NCBI GenBank assembly: GCA_903813345.2
Contig: CAIIXF020000004.1
Location: 18,897,513 to 18,957,512, forward strand
Direction: 5' to 3'
DNA: 60,000 nucleotides
Source of the DNA: Owenia fusiformis
Taxonomy: Eukaryota; Annelida; Polychaeta; Sabellida; Oweniidae
The notes beneath the pieces are model-generated. The model saw only the letters and a list, made by a program, of their open reading frames with translations, did not search any database and was not told the DNA's origin. How positions within the stretch are numbered: the first letter of the stretch is position 1; every line of letters begins with the position of its first letter. The translations under genes were made by a program, and so were the position numbers. Shown piece by piece: positions 11,528 to 23,085 of the stretch.

Positions 11528-12078
11528 CAAGTCCTTGAAGAAGACAAAGTCCTTGAAGTAGACAAAGTCCTTGAAGAAGACAAAGTCCTTGAAGAAGACA
11601 AAGTCCTTGAAGAAGACAAAGTCCTTGAAGTAGACAAAGTCCTTGAAGAAAACAAAGTCCTTGAAGAAGACAAAGTCCTTGAAGTAGACAAAGTCCTTGA
11701 AGTAGGCAAAGTCCTTGAAGTAGGCAAAGTCCTTGAAAGTCCTTAAAGAAGACAAAGTCCTTGAAGTAGACAAAGTCCTTGAAGTAGACAAAATCATTGA
11801 AGAAGACAAAGTCGTTGAAGAAGACAAATCCTTGAAGTAAACAAAGTCCTTGAAAGTCGTTGAAGAAGACAAAGTCCTTGAAGAAGACAAAATCCTTGAA
11901 GTAGACAAAGTCCTTGAAGAAGACAAAGTCCTTGAAGTAGGCAAAGTCCTTGAAAGTCCTTGAAGAAGACAAAGTCCTTGAAGTAGACAAAGTCCTTGAA
12001 GAAGACAGGCCTTCAAGTAGACAAAGACCTTGAAGAAGACAAAGTCCTTGAAGAAGACAAAATCCTTGAAGTAGGCAA
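11528..12078. repeat. 18-bp minisatellite, about 30 copies
   Basis: The consensus unit is GTCCTTGAAGAAGACAAA, with a common GTAGAC variant. An 18-bp unit without stops on the minus strand creates three overlapping long ORFs encoding KDFVYF, SRTLSS and QGLCLL repeats. These are products of periodicity. Degenerate remnants (AAAGTCCCTTTAAGTAGGC) continue to about 12250. Confidence 0.9.
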
Positions 12079-12259
12079 GCCTGGATATTATTCTTAAAAA
12101 GTTAAATACTGTACAAACCTGAATAGTAGTGTGAGTGACTGACATAAGAGAGGCAATAAAACATATTTACCAATGAAGGCAAAGTCCCTTTAAGTAGGCA
12201 AAGACTGGTTCACAAATTAAATAAAGTTCCTGAAGGTAAATAAAGTTCAGTTTCTACCT

Positions 12260-14018
12260 GAAAGTAAACAATGTCCTGCAAGAAAAATCCTAGAATAGAA
12301 AGCCTAAGAGTAAAATTCCAAAAATAAAATATCCAGAAAAAATCGAATAATTCTCATAGGTTAAATGATTTTCCTTTCAAAAAAGGTGTATGTTTAGATG
12401 TTGGTAGAAAACCTGAAAAACAAAAACTGAGTTCTGCTTTTCCTGTGTCATCTTTTATAATTTTACAGGTGAGAGAAGTTCCTCATTGCTAATTGAATGA
12501 ATTTGGACATTTCTGCATTATAAATCTTCATTAATTTCTATTTTAGAGCAGATATCTCAATTTCTTTTCAGAAAATAAAACTATGATAGTAAGAGAAGAG
12601 AACATATTGGCAATAGTTTTGAAAAGATTACTTTTTCACTCTGTATCTTACTTGTGATTTAATTTGATTAGAAATCAAAAATATATATCTTGATCAATAA
12701 ATCATCAATGAAATAACATCCCTGAGTGATTATTTCCATCACACATCTGCATATTTAGTTGGAGGGTGATGAAGGTTTTTGAGAATTTTACTTCAGTTAA
12801 AATACATGAAGTAATCTTTTGTGTAACTATTCCAAATACTTCTACCCTTTACAATAGCGAATCCAAGCCCCAGGACCAAAGGCATCCTTCTGATAATCCT
12901 ACTTTGCTAAAATGATAACTAATCTACTGTCCAACTAAGCCCAACTAAGAATTTCATGCAATTAAATGAGAGGAAAATATAAATTCCAATGAGAACAAAG
13001 AAAAAAACATTGAAACTTAAATGAAAAAATATTCTACTTTGGTAAACAGGGTTCAAAGAACGCATACAGTAAGTAAACACTTTACGAACTCTTACAAAAA
13101 CTAATTTAATCACATATTCCCAAGGATAATGTTAAATGTATTGAAAAAGAAATACAGGGAATTGTAGCTCTGAGTATGAGGGCCTAATAATTAGATGAAG
13201 CTGTCTTTAAAAGAAGTCAGATGAAACCATTGGGAAGGGTAGGGAATTGACAACCTCTAGAGATTGCTAGTTTTTAAAGACCCCCCAACATGACTAATTC
13301 TTTAAATCTTCCTACAAATGCTCAGTTTCTTTAATTTGGGTAGATGTCTTAAATGTGACCTAATATTCATTTAGCTGTGTTTTGTGAATCCTTTCTTTGT
13401 CACCAATGTTTCAATCATGCGATTGGTGATATTTCATGGCCAGGTATTCACATCAACGTGTTAACAGTTGTATGAGTCAATACAGCAAACCTCACAATGT
13501 AAGTAAATAAAGTAATCTGAATACTTTCATTTTTCACTTCTTTATATCAGCTTACTTCATTCAGTTGAATTGTTGTCAGCTGCTCTAGCTGATAGAAAAG
13601 AACAAAACATATTTCCAATTGCCTCTATCCCAAGCAGAAACTGGGCACAATGCTCATACATATTTCTTTATTTCCTCTTTTTCATATTTGCCTGATTTTC
13701 TGGCATTTCTCTATACTTTAAGTATATGCTCAAATAAACAAGTAGCTGGTTCCATTATTTTTGTCAATACATAATATTATTTATATTGTTATTCCGAGGA
13801 GGTTTGGACTTTGTATACCTCTATAATTGACTATTTTATTTGGATAAAGTGTGAATCTCTAGGGTTGTTGCAACATTGGCACTGATATTAAATATCATTT
13901 TTCAAAATCACTTTAAAATTAAAATCATTTTACAAGGTATTCAGTCATTCTTCAAGATTACTTCAAACATTAATTGAAGTAGATTTTTCAAAATGTAAAA
14001 GTAAAAGTGCAATTGAGC
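12260..14018. other. No recognised feature
   Basis: The sequence is AT-rich and mostly unique, with no ORF above about 65 residues and no TIR pair noticed. Confidence 0.4.
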
Positions 14019-16050
14019 AGAATGTGAAACTAGCGAGAATGACAATGTATGCAATGTCTAACTAATGAGTTGTATAAGGGTACGTTCAATACCAGGTGCT
14101 GTCATTTGTATTGTCAGTGTATCAGTTGCACTAGTGAGAATGGCAATATATGCAATGCCTAACTAATGAGTTGTATAAGGGTACGTTCAATACCAGGTGC
14201 TGTCATTTGCATTGTCAGTGTATCAGTTGCACTAGTGAGAATGGCAATATAGGCAATGCCTGACTAATGAGTTGTATAAGTGTACGTTCAATACCAGGTG
14301 CTGTCATTTGCATTGTCAGTGTATCAGTTGCACTAGTGAAAATGGCAATATATGCAATGCCTAACTAATGAGTTGTATAAGTGTACGTTCAATACCAGGT
14401 GCTGTCATTTGCATTGTCAGTGTATCAGTTGCACTTGTGAGAATGGCAATATATGCAATGCCTAACTAATGAGTTGTATAAGGGTACGTTCAATACCAGG
14501 TGCTGTCATTTGTATTGTCAGTGTATCAGTTGCACTAGTGAGAATGGCAATATAGGCAATGCCTGACTAATGAGTTGTATAAGGGTACGTTCAATACCAG
14601 GTGCTGTCATTTGCATTGTCAGTGTATCAGTTGCACTAGTGAAAATGGCAATATATGCAATGCCTAACTAATGAGTTGTATAAGTGTACGTTCAATACCA
14701 GGTGCTGTCATTTGCATTGTCAGTGTATCAGTTGCACTAGTGAAAATGGCAATATAGGCAATGCCTGACTAATGAGTTGTATAAGTGTACGTTCAATACC
14801 AGGTGCTGTCATTTGCATTGTCAGTGTATCAGTTGCACTTGTGAGAATGGCAATATAGGCAATGCCTGACTAATGAGTTGTATAAGGGTACGTTCAATAC
14901 CAGGTGCTGTCATTTGCATTGTCAGTGTATCAGTTGCACTAGTGAAAATGGCAATATATGCAATGCCTAACTAATGAGTTGTATAAGGGTACGTTCAATA
15001 CCAAGTGCTGTCATTTGAATTGTCAGTGTATCAGTTGCACTTGTGAGAATGGCAACATAGGCAATGCCTGACTTAAATGAGTTGTATAAGGGTACGTTCA
15101 ATACCAGGTGCTGTCATTTGTATTGTCAGTGTATCAGTTGCACTAGTGAGAATGGCAATATAGGCAATGCCTGACTAATGAGTTGTATAAGGGTACGTTC
15201 AATACCAGGTGCTGTCATTTGCATTGTCAGTGTATCAGTTGCACTAGTGAAAATGGCAATATATGCAATGCCTAACTAATGAGTTGTATAAGTGTACGTT
15301 CAATACCAGGTGCTGTCATTTGCATTGTCAGTGTATCAGTTGCACTAGTGAAAATGGCAATATAGGCAATGCCTGACTAATGAGTTGTATAAGTGTACGT
15401 TCAATACCAGGTGCTGTCATTTGCATTGTCAGTGTATCAGTTGCACTAGTGAGAATGGCAATATAGGCAATGCCTGACTAATGAGTTGTATAAGGGTACG
15501 TTCAATACCAGGTGCTGTCATTTGTATTGTCAGTGTATCAGTTGCACTAGTGAGAATGGCAATATATGCAATGCCTGACTAATGAGTTGTATAAGTGTAC
15601 GTTCAATACCAGGTGCTGTCATTTGCATTGTCAGTGTATCAGTTGCACTAGTGAGAATGGCAATATAGGCAATGCCTGACTAATGAGTTGTATAAGGGTA
15701 CGTTCAATACCAGGTGCTGTCATTTGCATTGTCAGTGTATCAGTTGCACTTGTGAGAATGGCAATATATGCAATGCCTAACTAATGAGTTGTATAAGTGT
15801 ACGTTCAATACCAGGTGCTGTCATTTGCATTGTCAGTGTATCAGTTGCACTAGTGAGAATGGCAATATAGGCAATGCCTGACTAATGAGTTGTATAAGGG
15901 TACGTTCAATACCAGGTGCTGTCATTTGCATTGTCAGTGTATCAGTTGCACTAGTGAGAATGGCAATATATGGCCTGACTTAAATGAGTTGTATAAGGGT
16001 AAGTTCAATACCAGGTGCTGTCATTTGCATTGTCAGTGTATCAGTTGTCC
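14019..16050. repeat. 101-bp satellite array, about 20 copies, with higher-order pattern
   Basis: TACGTTCAATACCAGGTGCT recurs at 14081, 14182, 14283 and on, every 101 bp. Units differ at linked positions (ATATGCAATGCCTAAC or ATAGGCAATGCCTGAC; AAGGG or AAGTG; CTAGTGAG, CTAGTGAA or CTTGTGAG). Units 6-8 and 12-14 share nearly the same series of variants, which suggests a block of about six units was copied. Confidence 0.92.
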
Positions 16051-16369
16051 TAAATATCATGTATATATTTAACCAATGATATATCGATAAGGATGTGCAT
16101 CTTGATTCACAAGGTTTCAGTAACCAAACTCATCTGACCCAGTTATCTACTCCCTGATTCAGAAATGTCTAAGATACTGTGCCAGACGATGTCCAATAGA
16201 AAAAGGGGTGGATTTACTCCAGAGAAAAACACACTACTTTTTCAATGTACATAATGCGCTGAAATCTGAATAAACGTTATAAAATATAATGACATGTTCG
16301 TTCCTAGTGTTATATTATTTTGTATTTCTAGTGGTTTCCATCATTGGATGGCTACTAATTAATGAGAAA

Positions 16370-17265
16370 CAAGGCATTAAAAAATGTCACCACCTAGTTG
16401 CTCACAATATTATGAGTTCAATCTTAAGTCAGATTTGAATTTCTGAGAACTTGTAGATGATTTTGAAAAAAGTTGAAAAATACATTTTCTGACCCTGAGA
16501 AGGTCATTGAAGGATAAATCTCAAATAGTAAGTCAAATTTGAAAAAAAGCTTTTTGACCTTGAGAATGCCATTGAAGGTCAAATCTTTTTTTACCTTGAG
16601 AATGTCATTGAAGGTCAAATCTAAAGTCAGATTTGAACTGTTGAGAACTTGAAGATGAAATTGAAAAAATGGTCCATTGAAGGTCATTGGTCAAATCTCA
16701 AATCTAAAGTCAGATTTGAAATTCTGATATGTTGTAGATGATTTTGAAAAAAAAATTGGTCAATTTGAAGCAAGTTGAAAAAGACCTTTTTGACCTTTTT
16801 TTTACCTTGAAAAGGTTATTGAAGGTCAAATCTTAAATATAAAGTCAGATTTGAATTTCTGAAAACATGTAGATGATTTTGAAAGAAATTGAAGTCAGTC
16901 CAAACAGATGATTTTGAAAAAAGAAATTGGTCAATTTGAAGCAAGTTCAAAAAAGACCTTTTTGACCTTTTTTACCTTTAGAAGGTCATTGAAGGTCAAA
17001 TTCCAAATCTAAAGTCAGATTTGAACTTCTGATAACTTGTAGATGATTTTGAAAAAGAATGTGGTCAATTTGAAGCAAGTTGAAAAAAGACCTTTTTGAC
17101 TTTTTTTGATCTTGAAAAGGTCATTGAAGGTCAAATCTTAAATATAAGGTCAGATTTGAACTTTAGAAACATGTACATGATTTTGAAAAAATTGAAGTCA
17201 GTCGAAACAGTATTTGTTAAGTTATTGGAAGTTGTAAGAATTTGTTACAGATGCTGATCTCCAAC
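16370..17265 (+). repeat. Interspersed element with tandem core, copy 3 (longest)
   Basis: The left end is CAAGGCATTAA then ATGTCACCACCTAGTTGCTC. The core is several ~110-160-bp units carrying AAAGTCAGATTTGAA, ACTTGTAGATGATTTTGAAA, CAATTTGAAGCAAGTT and TTGAAGGTCAAATC. The right end is TTTGTTACAGATGC. The structure, conserved ends around a variable tandem array, resembles the pearl/Helentron-like elements known from molluscs. Confidence 0.7.
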
Positions 17266-17269
17266 CGCC

Positions 17270-19284
17270 AACCACGGCCAGATCTACGACATCAAGAGTA
17301 GATAACTGGGTCAGACGGGTTTGGTTAAAGTTTTCAGTTGCCTTCCACACACTGTTATAACCACCATGGAATTCGAAGATGAAGCTGAAGGGAGTGGGTG
17401 AAATGGGAATGTTAATTTTAAATCATAATGTAATATATTGAAGGTTAGAGAATAGTGAGTTCTAGTGTTCATCCCTTGTGTATTTTAAAGGAATTCGATG
17501 GCATACACAGAGACCCTTTTCTCACTTTCTGAGGATTGAAAGTTATTCTGGAATTTCATTTTTTCAATTTTCAATAAAATATTAAGTTTTTTGAATTGAG
17601 TGAAAAGTGATAAATTGCTCAACAACGTCAGATCCAGATCAAAAATAGTCTATTTAGATCTTCAAGTAGTGTTCGATATTTTTAGATCTGAAGTAGTGTT
17701 TTAAAGTGTCACTCCAGTGATGGTACTACAAAGACAGATCCTGCCTGGAATAATTCTTCAAAAATCAATCTTGGTATATCATTTCTGCAAATACTTCTTT
17801 TAATATATGTTCTTTTTTATCCCTGGGGAAATATTAGCAAGGAAATACTATTATGTCACTAATGAGTAATCGGAATAAGATGCGAGAGTATTGGTATACT
17901 ATTTATACTTACTAGCATCTAGTGAATTTCGAAAAACTTGGACCAAAATTACTGAATCAGGAAATTAAAACAATTAAGATTTACAATATGTCTATTGACA
18001 ATGTATAGATGTTCAATGACAGTTTTTCTCTTGAACATGGTAAGGAAATATCAAGCCAGGATTTCTTGAAACAAAGGGAAAGTAATAATATGTCACCCTC
18101 TTTATTTGTTTAATGCCTTTAATAAATGAGTTACACTTACTGAAGTTGATGTTTTGTTAACTCATTTTATTAGTTTTTTCACAGTGAGTCTTTGGGATGA
18201 ACAGAAGAGAGCAAATACAATTTGCTGATCTTGTTCAATTATATCCTGGGATGAAGTATCATAAAAACAATTGTGTTTATTCAACTTAATGGAAACGAGA
18301 GATAATACAAGAAAGCCATAGAGATCGTAAATACAAGTTTGATATGTACATATTAACAATTTCTTCTCATAAAGTTCAGCTTATTTCTTTCAGAAGTGTT
18401 TCAGAAAAATACACGTGTGAGGGTAGATTTAGTAATCAATAAGGTTGAATCATCTGAAAGAAATTGCCTTTGAAGATGTGAATAATAAGATATTGACAAA
18501 GACCTATCTGCATACTATCATGTACCTCTAATTCATAGGTCATAGATGAGCCAACCTAAATGAAGCAAGTATCTTTTCTCTTTACATGTATTTTCAACTG
18601 ATTTCATTTCCAGTTAGTTCATTTCTTTCATCCATACTTTGCAAAGAAGGATATAGGAGGGGAAATGGCAATTTGCCATTGCAACCTTGTCTATCCTTTA
18701 TTAAACAACTTATATCTTTGACAATTCATTCCACAAGCATTATTTCAGAGCTAGACTAAACCCTTTATGAGTACCAATATTTACAAAATGCCAGATAATC
18801 TTTCCATATTTATTGATCACCCAGCAAAATCAGGAGTGAACTTTCAAGGTTTATGTGGGTTCAGCTTTTCTCTAATATCACCCTTTATGCCTTATTTCAC
18901 ATGTTATTTTTCTCTCATTTATATTTTAGCATTCACGGTGCGAAAAAACTTCTGGTCACAGATGGCCTTTAATTGCCATGCCAACATTTATGGGGTTTGA
19001 TGTTTTATTAACCACCTTCATATATGGAGAGAATGATTTGTGACAAATACAAAGATGGATCTATGAGAACCTAAATTTGATGAGGACATATTCAAATCAA
19101 ATGTTATCCAACAGCAGATTGAAGAACTAGTCCTATTCAATGTAAAATATCAATAGAAATAAGAGAACCACAACATTTAGCTCAAGTGAAAAGGTCTCTT
19201 GTCAATAAACTAGATCATAAATACTGAAATCAAGTTTGAGTAAAAGATCCATGCTTTTTAGAGGATTTCACTCCTTTAAAGATA
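17270..19284. other. No recognised feature
   Basis: AT-rich DNA with scattered short ORFs (up to 77 residues at 18767-19000) that lack domain or splice support. Confidence 0.4.
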
Positions 19285-19285
19285 G

Positions 19286-19472
19286 AGGTTATTTACTAGG
19301 GAGGATTGAATATAGATTTATACCAAGGGTCAATAAAAATATCACATTTCCAGGACACTGAAGGGAATATTGTTATTGTTTGTTTTATTTCAATTTATAA
19401 CAAATATTGTGCTAAGAAATATCATATTTAATGAGGTATAAAACCTATACTCATAGAACTGCTTAAATAATT
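19286..19472. repeat. Compound hairpin family, diverged member (locus C)
   Basis: The left arm GGTTATTTACTAGGGAGG, then GAATATAGATTTATACC, pairs loosely with the reverse complement of GGTATAAAACCTATACTC and TAAATAATT at 19433-19472. The arm start GTTATTTA matches locus B. Confidence 0.4.
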
Positions 19473-20367
19473 TTTAAACTCTTCATGAAAGTCTTCAACC
19501 ATGAAGCTATTAAAACAATTTATATTATGTTGAAAAACTATATGTGGCATTTAATGGCATTAAACTGAAGTCATAAAAATGAGTAAGTCAATATACAGTA
19601 ATTTGTTAACAAACGTGATCTAACAAGAAAACGTATAAATAATTTGATATGGTGATTATATTATTGTTATTATGGTATTTACAGAATACATGACCAAATA
19701 AAAAAATGAAATCGCGACCATAAGTCTTTCGATACTGTTAAACCACTGTAGAGTCATATGAAATACCTTGATGGATCAAAATGAAGTCTTTCATAGCCAC
19801 TCATAAATGGGTTATATATTTATTAGCTTATCCACACTAAATCTGTAACAATACATGTATATGCATATGGCAGTCACTGTACTCTTTGATCAGTAACTAA
19901 TCTTTGATTTAACCTGTTATCATCACTAATATCATCTTATGATTGATCACATGATCACATTCAAGTTAGCTAATAAAAAGTATTATGGCACAATTTTAAA
20001 GAAAAAGACATATTTTTCATAGACAGAAAATTGAAAAAATCATACCTCCAAAGAAATTGATTGTTATGATGGAAAAAGTTATTTAGTATGACCAGCTATG
20101 GTTTAAAAAACTTTTGCTCCAGATGAAGCTGACTGTAAAAAGCTTTTAGTGCCCCTGGTCTCAAAGTATACAATGTTTCTGTTTAAGTATATATCTTCCA
20201 AGAAGAGTTTCATAAATGTATTTAACATGTTTCATATTTCTCATATTTTAGTTTCATAAATGAGAATTAAAGTACTTTGATCAAATTCACATTGTTAATA
20301 GTGTCTCACCAACACAGTAGGATAGTCAAGATATGACTTGAACATACATGTATGAATGAACTATATA

Positions 20368-20974
20368 CAGGGTGGGCCAAAAAATGCCACTTTTTTCAAA
20401 ATGCAGTAACTTTTTAATTTTTGGTTCAAAATCATAATTTACATACCAAATGAAACTTGAAGTTGTTATATAGCCATGGATCATGAATTGTACACTTTTA
20501 CTTGAATAAAATATGTCACCAGCGTCTCACTTAAACATGTGGTATGCTATTAGAAATAAGCATAATTTGCAAAATGTTCCTGAACTGATATGGCCCGATG
20601 ACCGCCAAGCTAATAGCCCTGATGCAAACCCCAGTGAGTATAGGATATGGGAAGGTCCCAAGGAGATTGTATGAAGGCACCGAATCTAAAAGAATTGCTC
20701 AACTAAAGCTGGCAATTAAGACATGTTGAAAAAAAATTGGCTAACATTCTATTGATACTGCTATATCTGGCGACTAAAACATATCATCAAACAGGATGGT
20801 GGATCAATTGAACTCCTCTTTTAGATCAAATATTATCCAAGTTGAAGGACTTGTTACATTATATTATTACTAAGAACCCCTGGCACTATATAACTGCAAA
20901 GTTTGGGGTCTGGAGGTTGGAAAATAAAAAGTTATAGTGTCTTGAAAAAAGTGGCATTTTTTTGGCCCACCCTG
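20368..20974 (+). mobile_element. Tc1/mariner-like deletion derivative
   Basis: Terminal inverted repeats of about 31 bp begin CAGGGTGGGCCAAAAAA at 20368 and are mirrored by TTTGGCCCACCCTG ending at 20974. TA flanks both sides. The interior keeps a short transposase remnant. The length is 607 bp. Confidence 0.8.
20587..20800 (+). pseudogene. Tc1/mariner transposase fragment around the last catalytic motif
   Basis: The plus-strand translation reads WPDDRQANSPDANPSEYRIW, which corresponds to the WP..SPDLNP.E..W block that carries the third catalytic Asp/Glu in Tc1/mariner transposases. Stops follow soon after and the rest of the catalytic domain is missing. Confidence 0.65.
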
Positions 20975-20976
20975 TA

Positions 20977-21714
20977 TATAATATAATATATTTGACTTAA
21001 CTATACTTCATATTGAATTTTCTAGATTCTATTTGAACTAAGAGTTCCCACGCATAATAAATCTACCACTAGAATTCAATATACAGTATGCACATTAATC
21101 TGCAATATATGTGATAATGAAGGCAAATTGGTTTATTATATTTGGGACTTAACATATTATAGTTATATTAGAGCAATTGAATGTGTAGCATAACATTAAT
21201 AGAAAGTCAGAACTATTAGTGACTAAATGTTTCTAAACATAAAGGAATCATTCCAGGCCATGTCTAATAATAACATCAGAAGAAATACTACAAATGAAAT
21301 GAGTATACAGTGTCAATAAAAATTCAGATCATTGTTGTAGTTTTAAAATTGATGTATTTAAGTAAGATGCACTGTGATGAGAGCAATGATACTTTTGCAT
21401 TGTATATTTCATTCTGATACTCATAGCATCTTTCTGTTTCAGTTTCAGGGCTGAGAAGAAATGAGATGTCATGGTTTATCATGATGAGTCTACTTATTTA
21501 TATTGAACAAGTTGAATCATCATATTGAGAAAAAAAAACAGTTTAATATTTTATAATATACACCCAGTGAATTGTTTATAATCTACCTGGATTGCCATCA
21601 CTGCTGATGCAGAGTTTCATAACTGAGTTCATGTAATACAGTTTTTTAGCAATACCAATCTGTCTTCACATATTGCAGTATCTGTTAGGTAGATTATTAC
21701 CCTTTGCATTCGCT
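20977..21714. other. No recognised feature
   Basis: AT-rich DNA; no ORF, TIR pair or tandem repeat of note. Confidence 0.4.
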
Positions 21715-22020
21715 CGACTATGCTTCTCAAAAGCTAGAGAGCTTCGTCTTCACTCTTTCAGTTTTCAATAAAACTCACCGCATAATCAGAGTTTGTCGTC
21801 AAAATAAGGACGACTTTCTACATGGTCATTTTCTCTGACGTAATCGCGTAATTATTGTGCACGCATTTAGCACTTGTTCCTTCCAGCTCGCTGATTGGTT
21901 GAGGTCAGCGCGGGTGTGAAATGATTTATGACCCGATTTGTCACAGGCATCAGTCGTGGGGGCGGGGCTGCTAAACTGGAATATAGTCTATACTAAGCAG
22001 AGGTTCTGCGCGCATATATG
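21715..22020 (+). repeat. Dispersed ~330-bp repeat, copy B
   Basis: Collinear with 1975-2305: CTTCACTCTTTCAGTTTTCA, GACTTTCTACATG, CTGATTGGTTGAG, GGGGCTGCTAAACTG, ATAGTCTATACTA and CTGCGCGCA. It is richer in GC than its surroundings. Confidence 0.6.
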
Positions 22021-22039
22021 TATGGCTGGGAAATGAGTC

Positions 22040-22490
22040 AGTTTGGTTTTAAAGGCACTTGGTCAAACAAAGTCATTGATATATTAAAAAAGTGTGATTT
22101 ATTTTTTCATTGGGATACTTAAAAGATTGATGATGGCAATATTTTTATCAAGAACATAACAAAAACACTGTATCAGAATTATAAAACTCAGTGGAAGGAA
22201 GATATATTAAATTACCCTGTCTTGAGAACTTAAATATGTTAAATTCAAAAATGTCTTTGAAAGAGAGAGTTATTTAAATATCCAAAATAAAAATTATAGG
22301 CAAGCAAGCACTAGTTCCCACAAGTTACATATAGAACTTGGTCGTCATTTGAAGCCTAAGCCAAAACCTGTAGATGAACATTTATGTGTTTATTCATATT
22401 TGTGGTATTTTAGAAGATGAACAACACTTCATCATAATTTGTCACTACAGAAAGAAAGCTTTCGTATATGGGGCTTTTCCCGACTTCTTC
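22040..22490 (+). pseudogene. Non-LTR retrotransposon ORF C-terminal fragment with frameshifts
   Basis: Conceptual pieces in order are LYQNYKTQWKEDILNYPVLR, then SSHKLHIELGRHLKPKPKP with VDEHLCVY, then after a +1 shift EDEQHFIIICHYRKKAF. This is the characteristic LINE tail (Q.W......LR.Y, SH.L.IE.GR, V.ER.C..C, EDE.HF...C..Y). At least two frame breaks and an in-frame stop make it a dead copy. Confidence 0.72.
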
Positions 22491-22793
22491 TGATGTATTT
22501 GTGAAAATGTATTGCATACATTCTCTCTAAAGTTATCTTAAAAATGGGTACTAAAAATGTATGTGCATGCACACTGATAAAGTGGGGGACAAAACTAAAC
22601 CTCAACCATCAAAAGTTGTCACAATGATTAAATTCTAAGTTTCGTGCCTCAAACTCTCCAAAGTGGTAGAAAAATAATTCCCGTTCACTTTAAGTAGCAC
22701 AATAAAGGAATCCAAAGCTTCATACCTGCAAATGATGGATAAATCCCTTCCAAATCGAACGAATGTTTTTTATGAATCGCCATGTTTGTGATT

Positions 22794-22922
22794 CAAGGAG
22801 GACTGACTCCCACAATGCAACATCAGTTAACCTTATTTACTCGTGACAGGTTTCAAAATGGCGGTGCAGAATTTTGAAAGCTGGCACATGTCATGTTGCA
22901 TTCTGGGAGCCTATCCTCCCTT
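22794..22922. repeat. Imperfect palindrome
   Basis: GGAGGACTGACTCCCACAAT at 22797 mirrors GCATTCTGGGAGCCTATCCTCC near 22899-22920, with ATGCAACAT against ATGTTGCAT inside. It includes a short GC-richer stretch with AAAATGGCGG. Confidence 0.5.
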
Positions 22923-22929
22923 GCAGCGT

Positions 22930-23085
22930 AATCGGGCTCCAAAATCACCTCAACATTTGAAGAGTCGGCATTAACATGTGAATATCCAAATCAACTTTTT
23001 AAGTTCCTATTTGTCATTATGGACACAAATTCCACTATATTTGGACTTACTAGGACGGAGAAAATAGAGCACTGAATACACTGAG
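22930..23085 (+). promoter_or_regulatory. Candidate non-coding first exon of the astrotactin-like gene
   Basis: A strong 5' splice site (CACTGAG|GTAAGAA) at 23085/23086 is 1.8 kb upstream of the exon 1 acceptor at 24908. The preceding ~150 bp are somewhat richer in GC. A 5' UTR exon is expected upstream because exon 1 has an acceptor, but this location is only one possibility. Confidence 0.18.

Noticed and set aside
11443-12145. Three overlapping minus-strand ORFs (94, 177 and 208 codons)
   Set aside because: All three are translations of the same stop-free 18-bp repeat in different frames.
14019-16050. CRISPR-like array
   Set aside because: Units are contiguous 101-bp copies with no unique spacers, and the DNA is eukaryotic.
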